A model generated the notes under the pieces. That model was not told the DNA's origin, made no database searches, and saw only the letters and a list, made by a program, of their open reading frames with translations. A DNA stretch of 64,000 nt from the NCBI GenBank assembly GCA_020152595.1, contig JAIGNY010000132.1, forward strand, positions 1,916,001 to 1,980,000. The letters are read 5' to 3'. Of the stretch, positions 12,048 to 23,912 are shown in pieces (the stretch's first letter is position 1; every line of letters starts with the position of its first letter). Origin of the DNA: Chiridota heheva (lineage: Eukaryota > Echinodermata > Holothuroidea > Apodida > Chiridotidae). The position numbers and the translations under genes were made by a program.

Positions 12048-12514
12048 CAGGGACGTAGAAAGGGTCAAATCTTAGGGAGAAACAAAAATCACGGTGACAA
12101 ATGGAAAACTTGCACTGATAAATTAAAGGAGCACTAGATCGAAAAGTGAGGTGCTCGTTTTTGCGAATTTCACAGATCTATTATCCATAATAGATAAACT
12201 TCATGCCTCCATAACCCACAGACAACATGAGGGCAAAGGCCACTTGAATATTCATATTAACCAGAAAATTGCTATGCCATTGCGTGCTAGATAAGCATTC
12301 AATTTTGGGGACCTCTGTAAAATTTGTTCAGATTTCGGGAAATTGTTGCCAGTTTTCGGGAAATATTACAAAAATATTTAATCATTTTACAACATTTTTC
12401 AATTTTATGTTAATGATTTTCCAATTTCACCTCCCAAGCGGGAAGAAAGCATGCAACCGGGAATATAAAATCCCCCCCCCCCCCCCTCTCCCCTCCCCGC
12501 TTCCTACGCCTCTA
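12048..12514. mobile_element. hAT-type MITE (family C)
   Basis: The left end is CAGGGACGTAGAAAGG and the reverse complement of the right end is TAGAGGCGTAGGAAGCG. A perfect 8-bp duplication GTCCTAGC flanks it at 12040-12047 and 12515-12522. The interior has degenerate TTTTCGGGAAAT units and a long C run (12470-12486). It is non-coding. Confidence 0.85.
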
Positions 12515-13007
12515 GTCCTAGCTGGTTACACTAAGCCTATATAGATATTTTAGACCACTCCGTTAAACCGTATCTTTGATCAAATCAGCATGCAATAATT
12601 CGCTAACACTGGTAATTCATCAGAAAAGTTCACCAGTGCACAATATTTTTCACGACGTATGAAATGCTTTTATGAATATAATGTTATATATGATTAAGAA
12701 CGAAACAAAAGCTGTCAAAACCCATTGATGATTTCTGTTATATTCGATTTGGTTGAGATGTTATGACGCAAAAGAAATCCGTAACCAGCTTATAGGTGTG
12801 AAAAAAACAAAAAACAACGTAACATGCATACAATATATTTAGCTTTACTGACACTAAAACTGGAGCAAAGTCTTTTATAATCAGATAATTGGCATATTTG
12901 GCAGACATAATACAAAACAAATTGTCTCACAGTGCAACAGTGACAATTAAGTATGGGTAACGCAGAACCATGCTATTATTTGCCCCCATTCATGATAAAA
13001 ACATTAA

Positions 13008-13588
13008 AGGAGACATAAAGTCTGGCTTTTTGTTCAATTAATATGATAGAAATGATAATCCTAAGTCATCTCAAGAAATTCACATCGTACAAAACAATTT
13101 AGCATATATTTTTTAATTTCTTGAAGCATTAATTTTGTCAATATAAACTTACATGGGCGCGGCCATTTTGTTTATACGCCCTTTAAAAAAATGATGTCAT
13201 AAACCGAGTACTGTATTTTCTTCAGAATCTTATTTCAAATTGTCTAACTTCTAAGAAATAATTTTTCGTTTGCATGACATGGGTCTATGAGTTTTATTTG
13301 CATATCATATTAATGATTTAAGCCCTTAACAGTACAATCTAATGTCACAGCATTTTGGGAAGAAAATTTCAAAGAGAATTCTAAAGAAATACATGTGTGA
13401 TAGCAAGTTATGTCATCATTAGCATGATTTCAACATAAAATTAGACAAGATGGCAGCGCCCATGTTACAACTTTAAACTTGGATAACTTGAGAATGGAAT
13501 AAGATATTATGATGGGATTTTTGGTAGTGAGTCTAGTTTTTAATTCTCTATCATATATCAAACTAGAATATTTGACTTTATGTCTTCT
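13008..13588. mobile_element. TTAA-flanked MITE (family D)
   Basis: The terminal repeats are AGGAGACATAAAGTC on the left and AGAAGACATAAAGTC on the right (reverse complement). TTAA is present on both flanks (13004-13007 and 13589-13592), as for piggyBac or Kolobok derivatives. No coding capacity is visible. Confidence 0.8.
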
Positions 13589-13699
13589 TTAAATTCACAC
13601 AACGAATTCGAAAATGTTGATATTAAACATAAAATATATTTGAAGGAAATGCAATAGGGTGTACATTGAAAGTCAAATAACAAAAGAAAAACGATTTAG

Positions 13700-14140
13700 G
13701 GCCTAAAGGAATATTTCCGTTCATTATTTTCACAGGCTCTATATATTATGATAGAGGACTACAAATTACAAAAAAAATGGAGAAAAACCATGATCATGAT
13801 ATTTCGTTTTAGAGTTACTGCATATCAAAGCTGTGTAATGTGTGATTATCATATAATGGCAGATCCAAGACAATTCTTTATGTATTTTTACATTTATTTT
13901 CCTTCATTTAGAGCGTAAGGTACACGAACAGGAGGGTAAAGCATGTTCTTGTAAAGTGCATGTTATATCCCATCTCAATATTTAAATAGAAGATGTTTCC
14001 AATAATTTAGAAACAGGCAATTAGTTTTCAAACAAACACATAAACATTGTCTTAGATCTGCAATTATATGACATCACACACATTGTCAGATTGTAGGGCC
14101 TATTACAGACGTACTGCAAGGTCACTTTTTAAGACACTTG
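13700..14140. mobile_element. Degenerate member of TTAA MITE family A
   Basis: It starts with TAAAGGAATATTTCCG and shares blocks with 18621-19100: AAGGTACA.GAAC, AAAGCAT.TTCTTG, GTGCATGTTA, TTTCCAATAATTTAG and TGACATCACAC. The right end is not defined. Confidence 0.55.
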
Positions 14141-14324
14141 GTGAAATCTTTGAAATCATGCAATTAACGTAAAAAGATATAAACATGGTTTTGTTACTAA
14201 TTAGTGTCTTCATATCATTTTGTATTTATTTATACCTCTCCTACTTGAATGTTCTATTTTGTTTCTTACCGAAGCTTATACCAATTTCCAGGAGCTTCAA
14301 GACGTTAAGCCTTACACACTTAAC

Positions 14325-14409
14325 AATTACAGGGAGAATGCTGCATCATGGGAAACTCCGTTCAATGAATTACAGGGAGAATGCTGCATCATGGGAAACT
14401 GTTCAATGG
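14325..14409. repeat. 43-bp tandem duplication with ZNF143-like motif
   Basis: Two near-identical units (14325-14367 and about 14368-14409), each containing ATTACAGGGAGAATGCTGC and ATCATGGGAAACT. On the minus strand each reads TTTCCCATGATGCAGC, close to the vertebrate Staf/ZNF143 consensus (core CCCANNATGCA). The motif match is seen in the sequence; regulatory activity is inference. Confidence 0.6.
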
Positions 14410-14885
14410 CGGCTTCCATAGTGTTTTTAGTCCTTAATTACTAGTAAGGGCATGAGTGGACTCTGTTGTCGTTATTACAAGCATACAAGTAACTTGAGTA
14501 GCCCTATAACGTGAGACAAAAGTTCGCTAACATTTTAAAGTTATTATCTAGTAAAAATTAATTTAAAAATTGAGGTTTTGACGCCAAATTAGGCTTCCAT
14601 AATAAATAACAGTTCCTTTTGGGTGAAATATGTATGGTTTTCAATAAGCATGATAAAAAACATTTTAGAGGCAAAATTTGAATCAATCACTGAGATTTTA
14701 ACGTTAGTTTGGTCCTATTTACGTTTTTACTGACGTGCTGCGTTGGTTGTTTGCGCTGCCCTAGCGATGCGCTTTGACTACCAAATTTTGGTTTGTTTAC
14801 AAAATTGCCGCGGGATGACGTCATTTTGCGTTTGGCGGAATAGGTCTATACTGAATTCTCATTAGTTAGTGGTGACGTCATTTCT
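14325..14885. promoter_or_regulatory. Candidate promoter-like region
   Basis: The region combines the two ZNF143-like motifs, a CAATGGCGGCTTCC element (YY1-like core ATGGCGGC) at 14404-14417, a CpG-dense stretch at 14730-14850, and two perfect CRE palindromes TGACGTCA at 14816-14823 and 14873-14880. Such clustering is unusual in this AT-rich window. No downstream exon is recognisable, so this could be part of a transposon or of an unseen gene. Confidence 0.3.
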
Positions 14886-14931
14886 GTTTAAGCTGCAGTT
14901 AACTGAATTTCGTACGATACACTGTACGCGC

Positions 14932-15112
14932 GCCAGTGCACCACAACTGCTTATTAAAGGCCGTGGTTGTCGATGTTACATCTGTCCGTATGTCGTACCT
15001 GTGTTCTCGTCTGGATCGTATAAAGCGTTTCGTGATAGCATTGTTACTACCGATTACGCAGATGACGACCCAGTCATTGTAATTAATTGTGTGTTCACTC
15101 GTCGTCGCCACT
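14932..15112 (+). mobile_element. SINE-1, headless copy
   Basis: Body of SINE-1 in plus orientation, starting at GCCAGTGCACCACAACTG and ending in the GTC-rich tail after GTGTTCACTCGTCGTC. The tRNA-like head is absent. The start point is the same as that of the headless copy at 27829. No clear target duplication was found here. Confidence 0.75.
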
Positions 15113-15449
15113 CGAGTCAAAGCAAGATAGCACTTATAAGTTATAATTGTTGACAAAACATCGGGAGAATGTTAAAAAGGTTCAATGAATTACCGCAATG
15201 TTTTCAACGGTAGGACAAATAAGTTTAGTCATATCATAATTGTTACCTATTTATTTGCCTTGAAATTGTGAACAGTTAGCCTACGAGTACGAGCTAGTTG
15301 ACTGTTCGCTTGAAGTTGGAGTAGCCTATGGCCTATCATTAAGCTAAATATGCATTGGCAATAGTTAACACTAGGCCTGGGTAGCCTAACATTAGTACTT
15401 AGGCCTAGGCTAGTAGTACTGACTGAAATCAGATGCGACATTCTCGAGG

Positions 15450-17778
15450 TATCTGAATCGGTTAAGCCGGCAAAAATCCTTCGAGAGGACATGAAAGTAT
15501 GAGTAAAAAAAACTAGTTAGCAATACAAGTGTTAGTAAGTTTAGCTTTGAAACAGTTGAGACTTATTGCATGTACAAATGTCTGACGGTAAAACATTCCA
15601 ATCCTAGCTTTAGTGTGTGAGGGAAGAAAGAGTGTTTATATACTTTCTTTTTGGCATAGCGAACCTAAAAATTAAGGTCATGATTATTTCTTGTATTACT
15701 ATTAGTTTTGACAGTGGGGATAAGTTCATCTTTATTGATGGCGACAAGATTCTTATTGATTTTATATAGCATATGTAGCCGGGTGTTGTATCTTCTTGTT
15801 TTTAGCAGGGGCCAATCTAATTCATGAAGCATGTTTTTTACACTAGATTTATAAAAGTAGTCTGCCATACAGAACATTCAAGTTTATCCACATCGCACTG
15901 GTGATGGGGGTCCCAGACTGCTGATACGTACTCAAGTACTGGCCCGACTAAAGCATTATTAGCAGTGGATTTAATGTCGGTGGGACAGTTTGAGAGGTTA
16001 CGTTTTAATAGGCCAAGTACAGAGTTAGCTCTTGGTTATGTTATGTATATGTTTATCCCATCTAAATTTATTATCAATTTCAACACCTAGGTACGGGTGG
16101 GAGTTGACATGTTTTAGTGGCTGGCTGCATAAGGTATAAACAGGTGATTTAAAGCATTTCTTAGAGGAAATTTACAATATTTAGCATTTAGAGAGGTTGA
16201 AATTCATTTGCCATTTGTTTTACCATTGATCAAGTTTGTTAAGATCATCTTGGAGGATTTGTTAGTCAGAGGGGTTATTAATTGTTCTGTACTCAAGGCA
16301 GTCATCAGCAAACAGTCTAACTATGCTGTTTATATTATCAGGGATGTCATTTACATATAAAAGGAAAAGTAATGGACCCAAAACAGTACCTTGTGGTACA
16401 CCAGATAAAACCTGTTTAGAATCAGAGATTTCACCATCACAGACAACACGCTGGATGCAGTTGTTGAGGAATGATGCAAACCAGGCCAGGAGATTTCCAT
16501 CAATGCCATAGACGGAAAGTTTGGATAACAGGCGCTGGTGTGGGACTTTATCAAAGGCTTTTGAGAAGTCAAGAATAGCCAAAGAGATGTTACTCTTTTG
16601 GTCAATTTGTTTAGAGATATCATTTATTGTTAAGAGGAGTTGTGTTTCAGTCGATCTTTTTGCACGGAAGCCATGTTGTAAATCAGTTAAGATATTATGC
16701 TCATCAAGGAGTTTTATCACATGTGAGTGGATTATATGCTCAAGGATTTTACTACAAATGCAGGTGAGTGAAATAGGTCTGTAATTAGCTGGGTTTTGTT
16801 TATCACCTTTTTTAAAAACGCTACATATGTTTGCTTCTTTCCACTTGTTAGGGATAGTACCATTATCGACAGAGGTTTGAAAGAGATCAGTTAGAATTTC
16901 ATAGAGGTCATCAGCATGTGTTTTTAGAAACCATGGTGGTATTTGGACATGAGGCTTTGTTGGGGTCTAGGTTATGCAGTTGCTTTTTGACACCTTCTGG
17001 GGTAATTATAAGTTGGTTTATTTTGCTGTTGGACAGTGGTTTACTTACAGGGATTTGGGAGGTGTTTTCTTCTGTGAAAACAACGAAAAACTGGTCATTT
17101 AGAATGTTAGCTTTAGTTTTACTGTCACTGCAGAGTTTACCATTATTTAGTAGATCAGACACACCTACAGAGTTACTTCTTAATCTTTTGATATAGGACC
17201 AGAATGCCTTTGGGTTTTCGTTAAGTGAGTTTTTAAGTTTATCACAGATGAAGGTGTTCCAGCTTCTTTGAGGTTTTTACGGACAGCCTTCCTAAAGCTT
17301 TTATAGGTAGTCCAGTCATTGGCTTGTTAATTAGTCTTAGCTTTTTTAAACAGTTTATGTTTTTTCCTGCAGAGACGGCATTGGATACGGGTGAACCAGG
17401 GCAGATTTAGTTTAGTTAAAGTGAATTTGTGAGGCGTGTTTTTATCAATAATCAGTTTAATTTCCTGTTCAAAGAAATTCCATTTTTCATCAACATCAAT
17501 GGAGTTATTGAATTGAGTATAATATTGCAGTTTAAATTTGGTCAGGTCTTCTTTTATTTGTTTTATATTAGCTTTTTTCTTTAAATAGATTTTACGTTTA
17601 GGCAACTTTTTACGAGGAGGGGAGATATTTAGGGTCAGTTCAACAATATCATGGTCACTTATACCGGGAATGACATTAGCTGAGGTAACAGCTGGTGAAT
17701 TGTTAGTAAAAACAAGATCAAGGATGTTGTTATCTCTGGTGGGTGACTGCACCATTTGTGTGAGATTGAATGAATTCT
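15450..17778 (-). mobile_element. 5'-truncated CR1/jockey-like LINE
   Basis: Minus-strand fragments follow LINE order. First is the C-terminal end of the endonuclease domain (17327-17780, with NILDLVFTNN and PGISDHDIV). Next is a linker with DPNKA (16911-17162). Then comes reverse transcriptase (16262-16720) with GFRAKRSTETQ, LDFSKAFDKVPH, SGVPQGTVLGPLLF and the catalytic LFADDC. The C-terminal tail (15665-15877) has WPLLKTRR..TRLHMLYKI. A 3' region ends near CCGATTCAGA. Frame changes and stops between blocks show it is dead. The 5' half is missing and the sequence joins a satellite fragment at about 17778. Confidence 0.9.
16262..16720 (-). pseudogene. Reverse transcriptase core of the LINE (broken)
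   Basis: A 152-codon open block covers the fingers and palm of a non-LTR reverse transcriptase. It has the FSKAFD block (first catalytic Asp region) near residue 52, GVPQGTVLGP near 105, and the FADD box at about 137-140. Flanking blocks lie in other frames, so no full protein is made. The family is clear; the clade (CR1 versus jockey) rests on remembered motif similarity. Confidence 0.9.
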
Positions 17779-18215
17779 TAATGGTGAGGTGTAATGTGCA
17801 TATTAATTAGGTTATTTGCATAACAATAGACTTTTGCATAAAGTATTTAACCTTGGATAATAATGTGGTACTTGTTATAGAGGTAGAGGACATGGGCACT
17901 GTTCAAATGAGCATGATTTGGGGTTGTGTTTGCATACTAATTAGCTAATTTGCATAACAATGAAAATATTTGTTTCTATGATACCTCTTAAAATAAAGTA
18001 GGAGTGGGGATTTTGTTTCACACAAATGATCATATATGTGAAGAGCATTGTCTACACTCAATAGTGAGGTGTAGTGTGCATATTAAGTAGGTTATTTGCA
18101 TAACAATAGACTTGCATACAAAATATTTAACCTGAGATAATAACTTGCTATTTGGTTCAGTGGTAGAGGGTATTGGGTACTGTTCAGTTGAGCATGATTG
18201 GGGATAAGGTTTTAT
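17778..18215. repeat. Fragment of ~290-bp satellite
   Basis: About one and a half units of the satellite that fills 50.1-52.9 kb. The blocks are AATGGTGAGGTGTAATGTGC, TTATTTGCATAACAAT (three copies here) and TTGAGCATGATTGGGG. It is joined directly to the truncated 5' side of the LINE. Confidence 0.85.
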
Positions 18216-18620
18216 CTAGCTAGCCGTGGAGCCATTGTTGCATGGCAAATTTCACAAAATCATGGCTGAAATTGTACACACGGCTTCATTATTGATATGA
18301 GAGTCGTGCTCACTGTGCTGGACTAAAAGCAGATTATCACATAAAGTAATTGTGAACCTCGGAAATAATATTTCTAACGTACAATTTGTCATCTTTAGTT
18401 TAAAAAAACCCAAAATGATTCTCATGAAAATTGCAAATTCGTATGGTGCTCACCCTTAGTCTTACGATATTTGCTCACGACTTCCCTTTTCTGTGGGATA
18501 AACATTAGCCAATCAGGTGTGTGAATAGAAATGTGATTATTAATAGTTTGGTGGGGTCTATATTTAAGGTCACTACGGTCAACCTATTAATACAAGTGTG
18601 ATTCCTATACTGAGAATTAA

Positions 18621-19409
18621 AGGAATATTCTCATGAATTTTCACGTTCACTTATTTGATAGCGGATTATTTATAAAAAAATTGTCCAAAAATCATGTTCA
18701 TATATATCTTAATCCATTTGTTACATTTCAACATCAGCAATGTATTGACAAGGGACGTACCGTTGCAATACAATATGTGATGTCATGATACTCACAGATC
18801 CAACTGTTCAAGACAATATTTCTGCAATTTTAGAAGGTTTGATTTCCCCCTTATTGAAAGTGCAAGGTACAAGAACATCTAGATAAAGCATTTTCTTGGA
18901 GAGTGCATGTTAGGACCTAATGTATATTTCATTTCAATAATTAAATAACTTTCCAATAATTTAGGAAGAGGCTATTAATTTGGAAAGAAGTACATAGAAA
19001 TTGCCTTGAAAGTGACATCACACTCTTTAATTAGACTTACTGCACCAGTCACTTTTCAACACAATGTACGAATTTGTTAAATGGCCTAACTCGCAAACGG
19101 AGTTTCTTTCATAGTCCTTTATCATAAAGGCCTACATATGAAAATGAAAATTAACGTGTTTACAGTGCAATGGTTGATTATACTACACAGATACATGCCC
19201 ATAAACGGAACACATGTATAATATGAGACTTATTAACTGTAGTAACTATTGTACTGTTCTGTAAAAACCTTTTGGGATTATGTACTCATGGACAGATGAA
19301 AACAAGGGAGAAAAGACTAAGATTTTTATTACCAACAATCAATTCAAAACAATTTTGACTGCTAGAAATGAAACATAATTTGAACGGAAATACACGGTTC
19401 ACCTACTCT
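18621..19409. mobile_element. TTAA MITE, family A (boundary uncertain on right)
   Basis: The left end AGGAATATTCTCATG follows TTAA (18617-18620). A right-hand TTAA at 19410-19413 and an inner ATTTCCGTTCA (reverse complement) that matches the family start suggest the right end, but the terminal repeats are imperfect. Interior blocks match 13700-14140. Confidence 0.5.
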
Positions 19410-19413
19410 TTAA

Positions 19414-20228
19414 GGTAAGATCTAAGTATGAAAGTTACAATATTAGGTCTTTCATAAAATGCTCCTGTAATCTGTGTCTCATAAATAATATATTGTGGTT
19501 TTTATTCCAGGCTGATAAAATAATCATTTGACAAATGAGTATCAGCGAACAACAGCAACTCTTTTGATACTTTTAGGTGTCTGTCATTTTGCGATACTGT
19601 ACTCTCTCTATTCATATGAAATTTAATGTGCATCCATTTCAGATATGTAAAATCATTGCATAAACTTGTTTGTGACTTGTATTCCATTTAGTCGGGTTAT
19701 GATTAAAACAATCAATTTAAATAAGTTAAATGTTGAATATGACTGCATCCCAAAATTAATTTTGTTTTGTTGATCTGTAATAAATTATGCATTTTCCATC
19801 AAATCTTGCCGACCATGCCACACTATTTACAGAAAATACTGCGAAAGAAAAATAGTTATTGCAAAAATGCATTTGCACAGTTAAAAGTTTGCGTTGCAAG
19901 TTTTATGTCTACATAATAATATACAGTTCTTATAAAGCACAACACACACTAAAGTCTCATTGCGCTGAAAAAAACAAATAAAATGAAAGAGGGGGAAAAT
20001 AGGGAAACAACTTATAGAAGTGAGAAAAGATGTGTTTTTAACAATGATTTTAAGTTAGGCACAGTTCGAGCCTCTTTGATATGTGTTGGTAGATTGTTCC
20101 AGAGAAAAGCAGCTGAAGATTAAAAGGAACAATGACCATATGACTTTGTAGAAACAGAAGGAGGTTTGAGCGATTACTTAGAACTAGAGCGTAGACAGCG
20201 AGCCGTAGTGTACATGTGGATAGCAACA
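19414..20228. other. Unannotated AT-rich DNA
   Basis: No gene or defined repeat is visible. Short frames here have no recognisable content. Confidence 0.4.
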
Positions 20229-20435
20229 CAAAGAAAGAAAAGAGAGTCAATAAACGAATACCAGTAAAAATAGTAATAAATTTAATTAAACTCTACAAAA
20301 CCAAATCAAAAAATAAAGGAGTAAACGGTAAACAAAGCAACATAATTTAATTAAACACTACATATTAGCTACACGGCAAAAGAAAGAAATCAAAAGTCAA
20401 TAAATGAATACCAGTAAGAAATATATCTGTAGAAG
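20229..20435. repeat. AT-rich ~84-bp repeat, isolated units
   Basis: Two or so degenerate units with AGAGTCAATAAACGAATACC, AGTAA and TTTAATTAAACTCTACA. The larger array of the same family is at 25372-25822. Confidence 0.7.
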
Positions 20436-20699
20436 CTAAATACTGTTGAGCGCATACCTCCATCCCCATTGCAATTCCAACATGCCTATAATAGTTTTAG
20501 AGTTTATTCGATCCCCATCAGAAATCCTAGGACCAAGATTTGATCTGTAATGATCATTTGTATTTCAAAAATTAAGGGGATTATCTTCTGATTGATTTCT
20601 TCCAAGGCCACATCAAGTTTTATTCAGGCTGAGTATTCAGTGTTTGACTTTCTTTCACACATTGTATCATTTTCCATTCATTGCAGAAACCAATTGTTT

Positions 20700-21235
20700 T
20701 ATTTTCTTTGATACACCTTGTTTTAAAGAATTGGTTGAGTGGTCAAGCATGTTTATCTTATATGAAAGAAGACTTCAAAAGAAACAAAATGGTGAAGAAA
20801 GCATTGCAAAATCTTATTCCGTTAAGGAGATATTTAGGTTAAAACTTTGGTATCATTTGTTTGGAAAGATTGAAATCAGACTAGTTGTGATGTCATAGCC
20901 AGAGATTCCGCAATGTCTTTTTGTATTCTATCATATTTTGTCCTGCGATTTCGTGGCTTAAAAACCATGGATGGAACATGTCAAAAAAGTACTAAAACTG
21001 ATTCTAGGAAGGGTATTTATAATATACCACCTGAAGAAAGTTTGAGGAAAAATTGGTGGAAAAATTAAATAAACTTTCTCTAAAATACATCACAATTAGT
21101 CTGATTTCAGTCGTTTCAACAGAAATACCAAACTTGAATTTATCCTTAATGCCAACCATCATTCCTCTTTCCCTCATCACTATGGCCAAAGTTCATGATC
21201 AAAGTTTGCGTTTCCAAACAAAAAATGGTCGTAAC
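20700..21235. mobile_element. MITE with long terminal inverted repeats (family E), copy 1
   Basis: It starts near TTAAAGAATTGGTTGAGTGG and contains AAAAGAAACAAAATGGTGAAG. A block GAAATCAGACTAGTTGTGATGT in the left arm recurs inverted at 21080-21115, giving arms of roughly 150-180 bp. Related copies are at 36.53-37.13 and 48.13-48.62 kb, and end fragments lie at 62.56 and 62.87 kb. No transposase frame was seen. Confidence 0.7.
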
Positions 21236-22060
21236 TTTCATTACAGTATTTTTGATTTTTATGCCAGATGTCAGTTTTGGACGTGAGTTTCAAAATTTTA
21301 GGCGTAAATAGAGCTCTAGTATTACTGTACTAGGCCTTACGTTAGTACATGTTTTCCTATTGACTAATGATCGCAGAGAATTAACGAGTAACATTACGAG
21401 TTTTAGCCTAGCTGAACCAAAGTTTGCTTAAGCTCTTGTAACGTCCCAGAAAATGATCTTTATCACGTAACATGTTTTAAGAATACGAATGTCATTATGT
21501 CAGTAAACATAATTACTGTAAGTAAATTGAAAATAATAAACAACAACTGTCATGGCCACCGCTAATACACCATACGCACATGACATAACACTGAAGGTGC
21601 AGTGCTAGTGCAGTGCATGTCTATTGTACACAGTACAGTATAAACAACAAGCATTGCATAATAACAAGTTCAAGTGCTCGAGTATTCGTACTGTATACTA
21701 GCAGCTACAGTAGCTAAGCCTAACCGCAAATGTGATACATACAGTACAACGCCTAGGGAACAACAACAAAATGGAATAAACGGTAAAACATTTAGATATT
21801 TGATCATATTTTGCTTATACATGTAATTGTAATATAAAACTTATTTTATAATGATTTGATTAACCAATTACCGTATATTTAGTATTTTAGTAAATTTTAT
21901 ACAGAAATTTTGGACGTAACTGATATTTATTTTGTACTTTGGAAGCAATTATTTGGACATAGGTATGTATTAGTAAAGCGTAAAAAATGGCCATTTTGGC
22001 GTAAAACGCAACCTTTGTCTATAATACTATTTCCAATTATCACTACTTTTCTATCCACCA
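21236..22060. other. Unannotated AT-rich DNA
   Basis: No supported gene. Short CAGTACA/TACTGTA phrases recur at 21590-21760 without clear periodicity. Confidence 0.35.
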
Positions 22061-22160
22061 CAGTGGCGGTGAGGGGAAGGGGAGGGAGGAACAACTTTGT
22101 CCCACGGGGGCAGATGCCTATAGATCGAACAAAATATGTTGCCCGTACAAAATGGAGGTA
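22060..22160. repeat. G-rich repeat fragment related to 56.94 kb
   Basis: It has CAGTGGCGGTGAGGGGAAGG followed by a purine stretch and AACAAAATATGTTGCCCGTA. The segment at 56938-57040 has the same order, with CAAAATATGTCGCCCGTG. The CAGTGGCG start suggests a hAT-type end, but no partner end or target duplication was found. Confidence 0.4.
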
Positions 22161-22499
22161 ATAAAGGAGGGGAAGGGGGAGGGAGCAAAGCAATCTTGTG
22201 GGAGGAATATGCCACCCCAAAATGCCACCATGGATAATGATATTATGTCTGCAATTCTCATGTCATTCCCTGCCAACCTTTTACTGTACCTTTTGACACC
22301 ATCTCTCCTCTCATGTTCATTACTGTCTCCCACATGACTAAATCTCTTTCATAAACAACATCCTATTCTTTATCTATCCTCCATCTCCCACCCTCAGGAC
22401 CTCATTTCATTCCTCCGTGTTTTACCTATACCCCCCCTCCCCTTTCCCCCTTGTACCCTCGTATTATCCAATCTCATGTAATACTGTACCATATCAATC

Positions 22500-22745
22500 A
22501 TTCAGATATAAATCCCAGATCTGGGCCAAATATAAATCCCAGGTGAAATCCAGATGTGGATTTGACATTTTTTCCAGATCTGGCCAAATATAGAATTGGG
22601 CAGATATAACTTCATATTAATTTTTGCCATATCAAACCTTGCCAGGGTCAGGTAAAAATTGATCTGTGATTTCCAGTTCTGGGATTTATATCTGGATTTC
22701 ATCTTCAAATTTATGTCTGGTAGAGATCTGGTGGAATTTATATAA
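22500..22745. repeat. Imperfect inverted repeat with CCAGATCTGG phrases
   Basis: ATATAAATCCCAGATCTGG-type sequence at 22505-22545 recurs inverted near 22670-22705 (CAGTTCTGGGATTTATATCTGG). The unit vocabulary (CAGAT, CTGGCC) overlaps with the ~70-bp satellite at 24.4 kb and the repeat edge at 35.05 kb. Confidence 0.5.
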
Positions 22746-22781
22746 ACAGTCCTTCACATCAATGAACCAGCTTTAAACTGT

Positions 22782-23912
22782 ATGAAGGACTTTCATTTGT
22801 CCAAAGTACCTACCCCCCTCCCTTCTATTCACCTGGGCCTCTCCACTCATCACCAAACCCACCCTAACCTCTTCATCAATCTCCACAACCGAATCAAATA
22901 CCAACTCTCAAACTACACCTCCATCTATACTGATGGCTCCAAAGAAGGCAACAAGACAGCTGCTGCTGCCGTCATCCAAGACATAACCCTCAGTAGCAGA
23001 CTTCCCGACTACTCGTCCATCTTTTCAGCTAAGGCAAAGGCCATTCTCCTCACCCTCAACTTTAGTGAGTACTCTCTGCTCAGCCACTTTGCCATTTTCT
23101 CTGACTCAAAGGCTGTTCTTACTTCTTTACTCAACTTTAAATGGGATAACTTCACATCCCACCTCCGAAACTGCTTTCGCCCACCCTCTGCAGGAAAAGT
23201 GTTCTTTTCTTCTGGATACCCAGCCATCTTGGCATCCCTGGCAATGACAGGGCTGATGCAGCTGCTAAGCTTGCCCTCAACCTCCCTCCTACCCCTTTTC
23301 CCAAAACCCTCTCTGACATTAAACCGCTTATCGCTTCCCTTGTTCGTGACCGCTGGCAAACCTCATGGAACTCCTAAATTGATAACAAACTCCACGTCAT
23401 CCAGCCCACCATTCTGATCAAACCCACCATCAACAACCTCTCTCGTATTGGCAACGTTCATATTACCCGTCTTTGAATAGGTCACACCCACCTCACTCAC
23501 TCCCACCTTATTGGCTCTCCCCAACCCCTCTGCAACAATTGCCATTGCACCCTCACAATCCATCACGTTCTCCTTGCTTGCCCCCTGTACAACCTTCCCA
23601 GAGCTTCCCTTGCTCCCCACAACTCAATTGCTGAGTTCTTCCAGAATAATTTTCTGCCTAAAATTATCTCCTTCCTTCATCATGCTTCCCTCTGCAACCA
23701 TATTTAATTCTCCTCTTCCACCCCCTCTCTCTACTTTGTTTTTGTTTCACCCATGCACCTCCTCTCTCGATCATAGCTTTCTGACTTTTTGTTCTTGAAT
23801 TTCTCTCATTCTCCCCCTGGTTTCTTTGCTTCCTACCTGTAGAATGATCTGACCTCTTATGCGCAATTTGACCCTCGTTTTTGTGGTGCCGTTAAGCCCT
23901 CATCAAACAAAC
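22782..23912 (+). mobile_element. 3' end of an RNase H-bearing LINE
   Basis: The frame starting at 22782 encodes an RNase H fold with SIYTDGSK (first catalytic Asp) and IFSDSKAVL (third). After a frame change near 23150-23205 come IPSHLGIPGNDRADAAAK and IGHTHLTHSHLIG with the C-x2-C zinc-knuckle context usual in the last part of I/jockey-type LINEs. The position normally Glu in FSAEAKA reads Lys. At least two stop codons lie downstream (near 23379 and 23475). The tail ends with CATCAAACAAAC near 23911. It is a dead 5'-truncated copy. Confidence 0.85.

Noticed and set aside
14899-15156. Open frames of 85 and 94 codons
   Set aside because: They translate the headless SINE-1 copy and its flanks.
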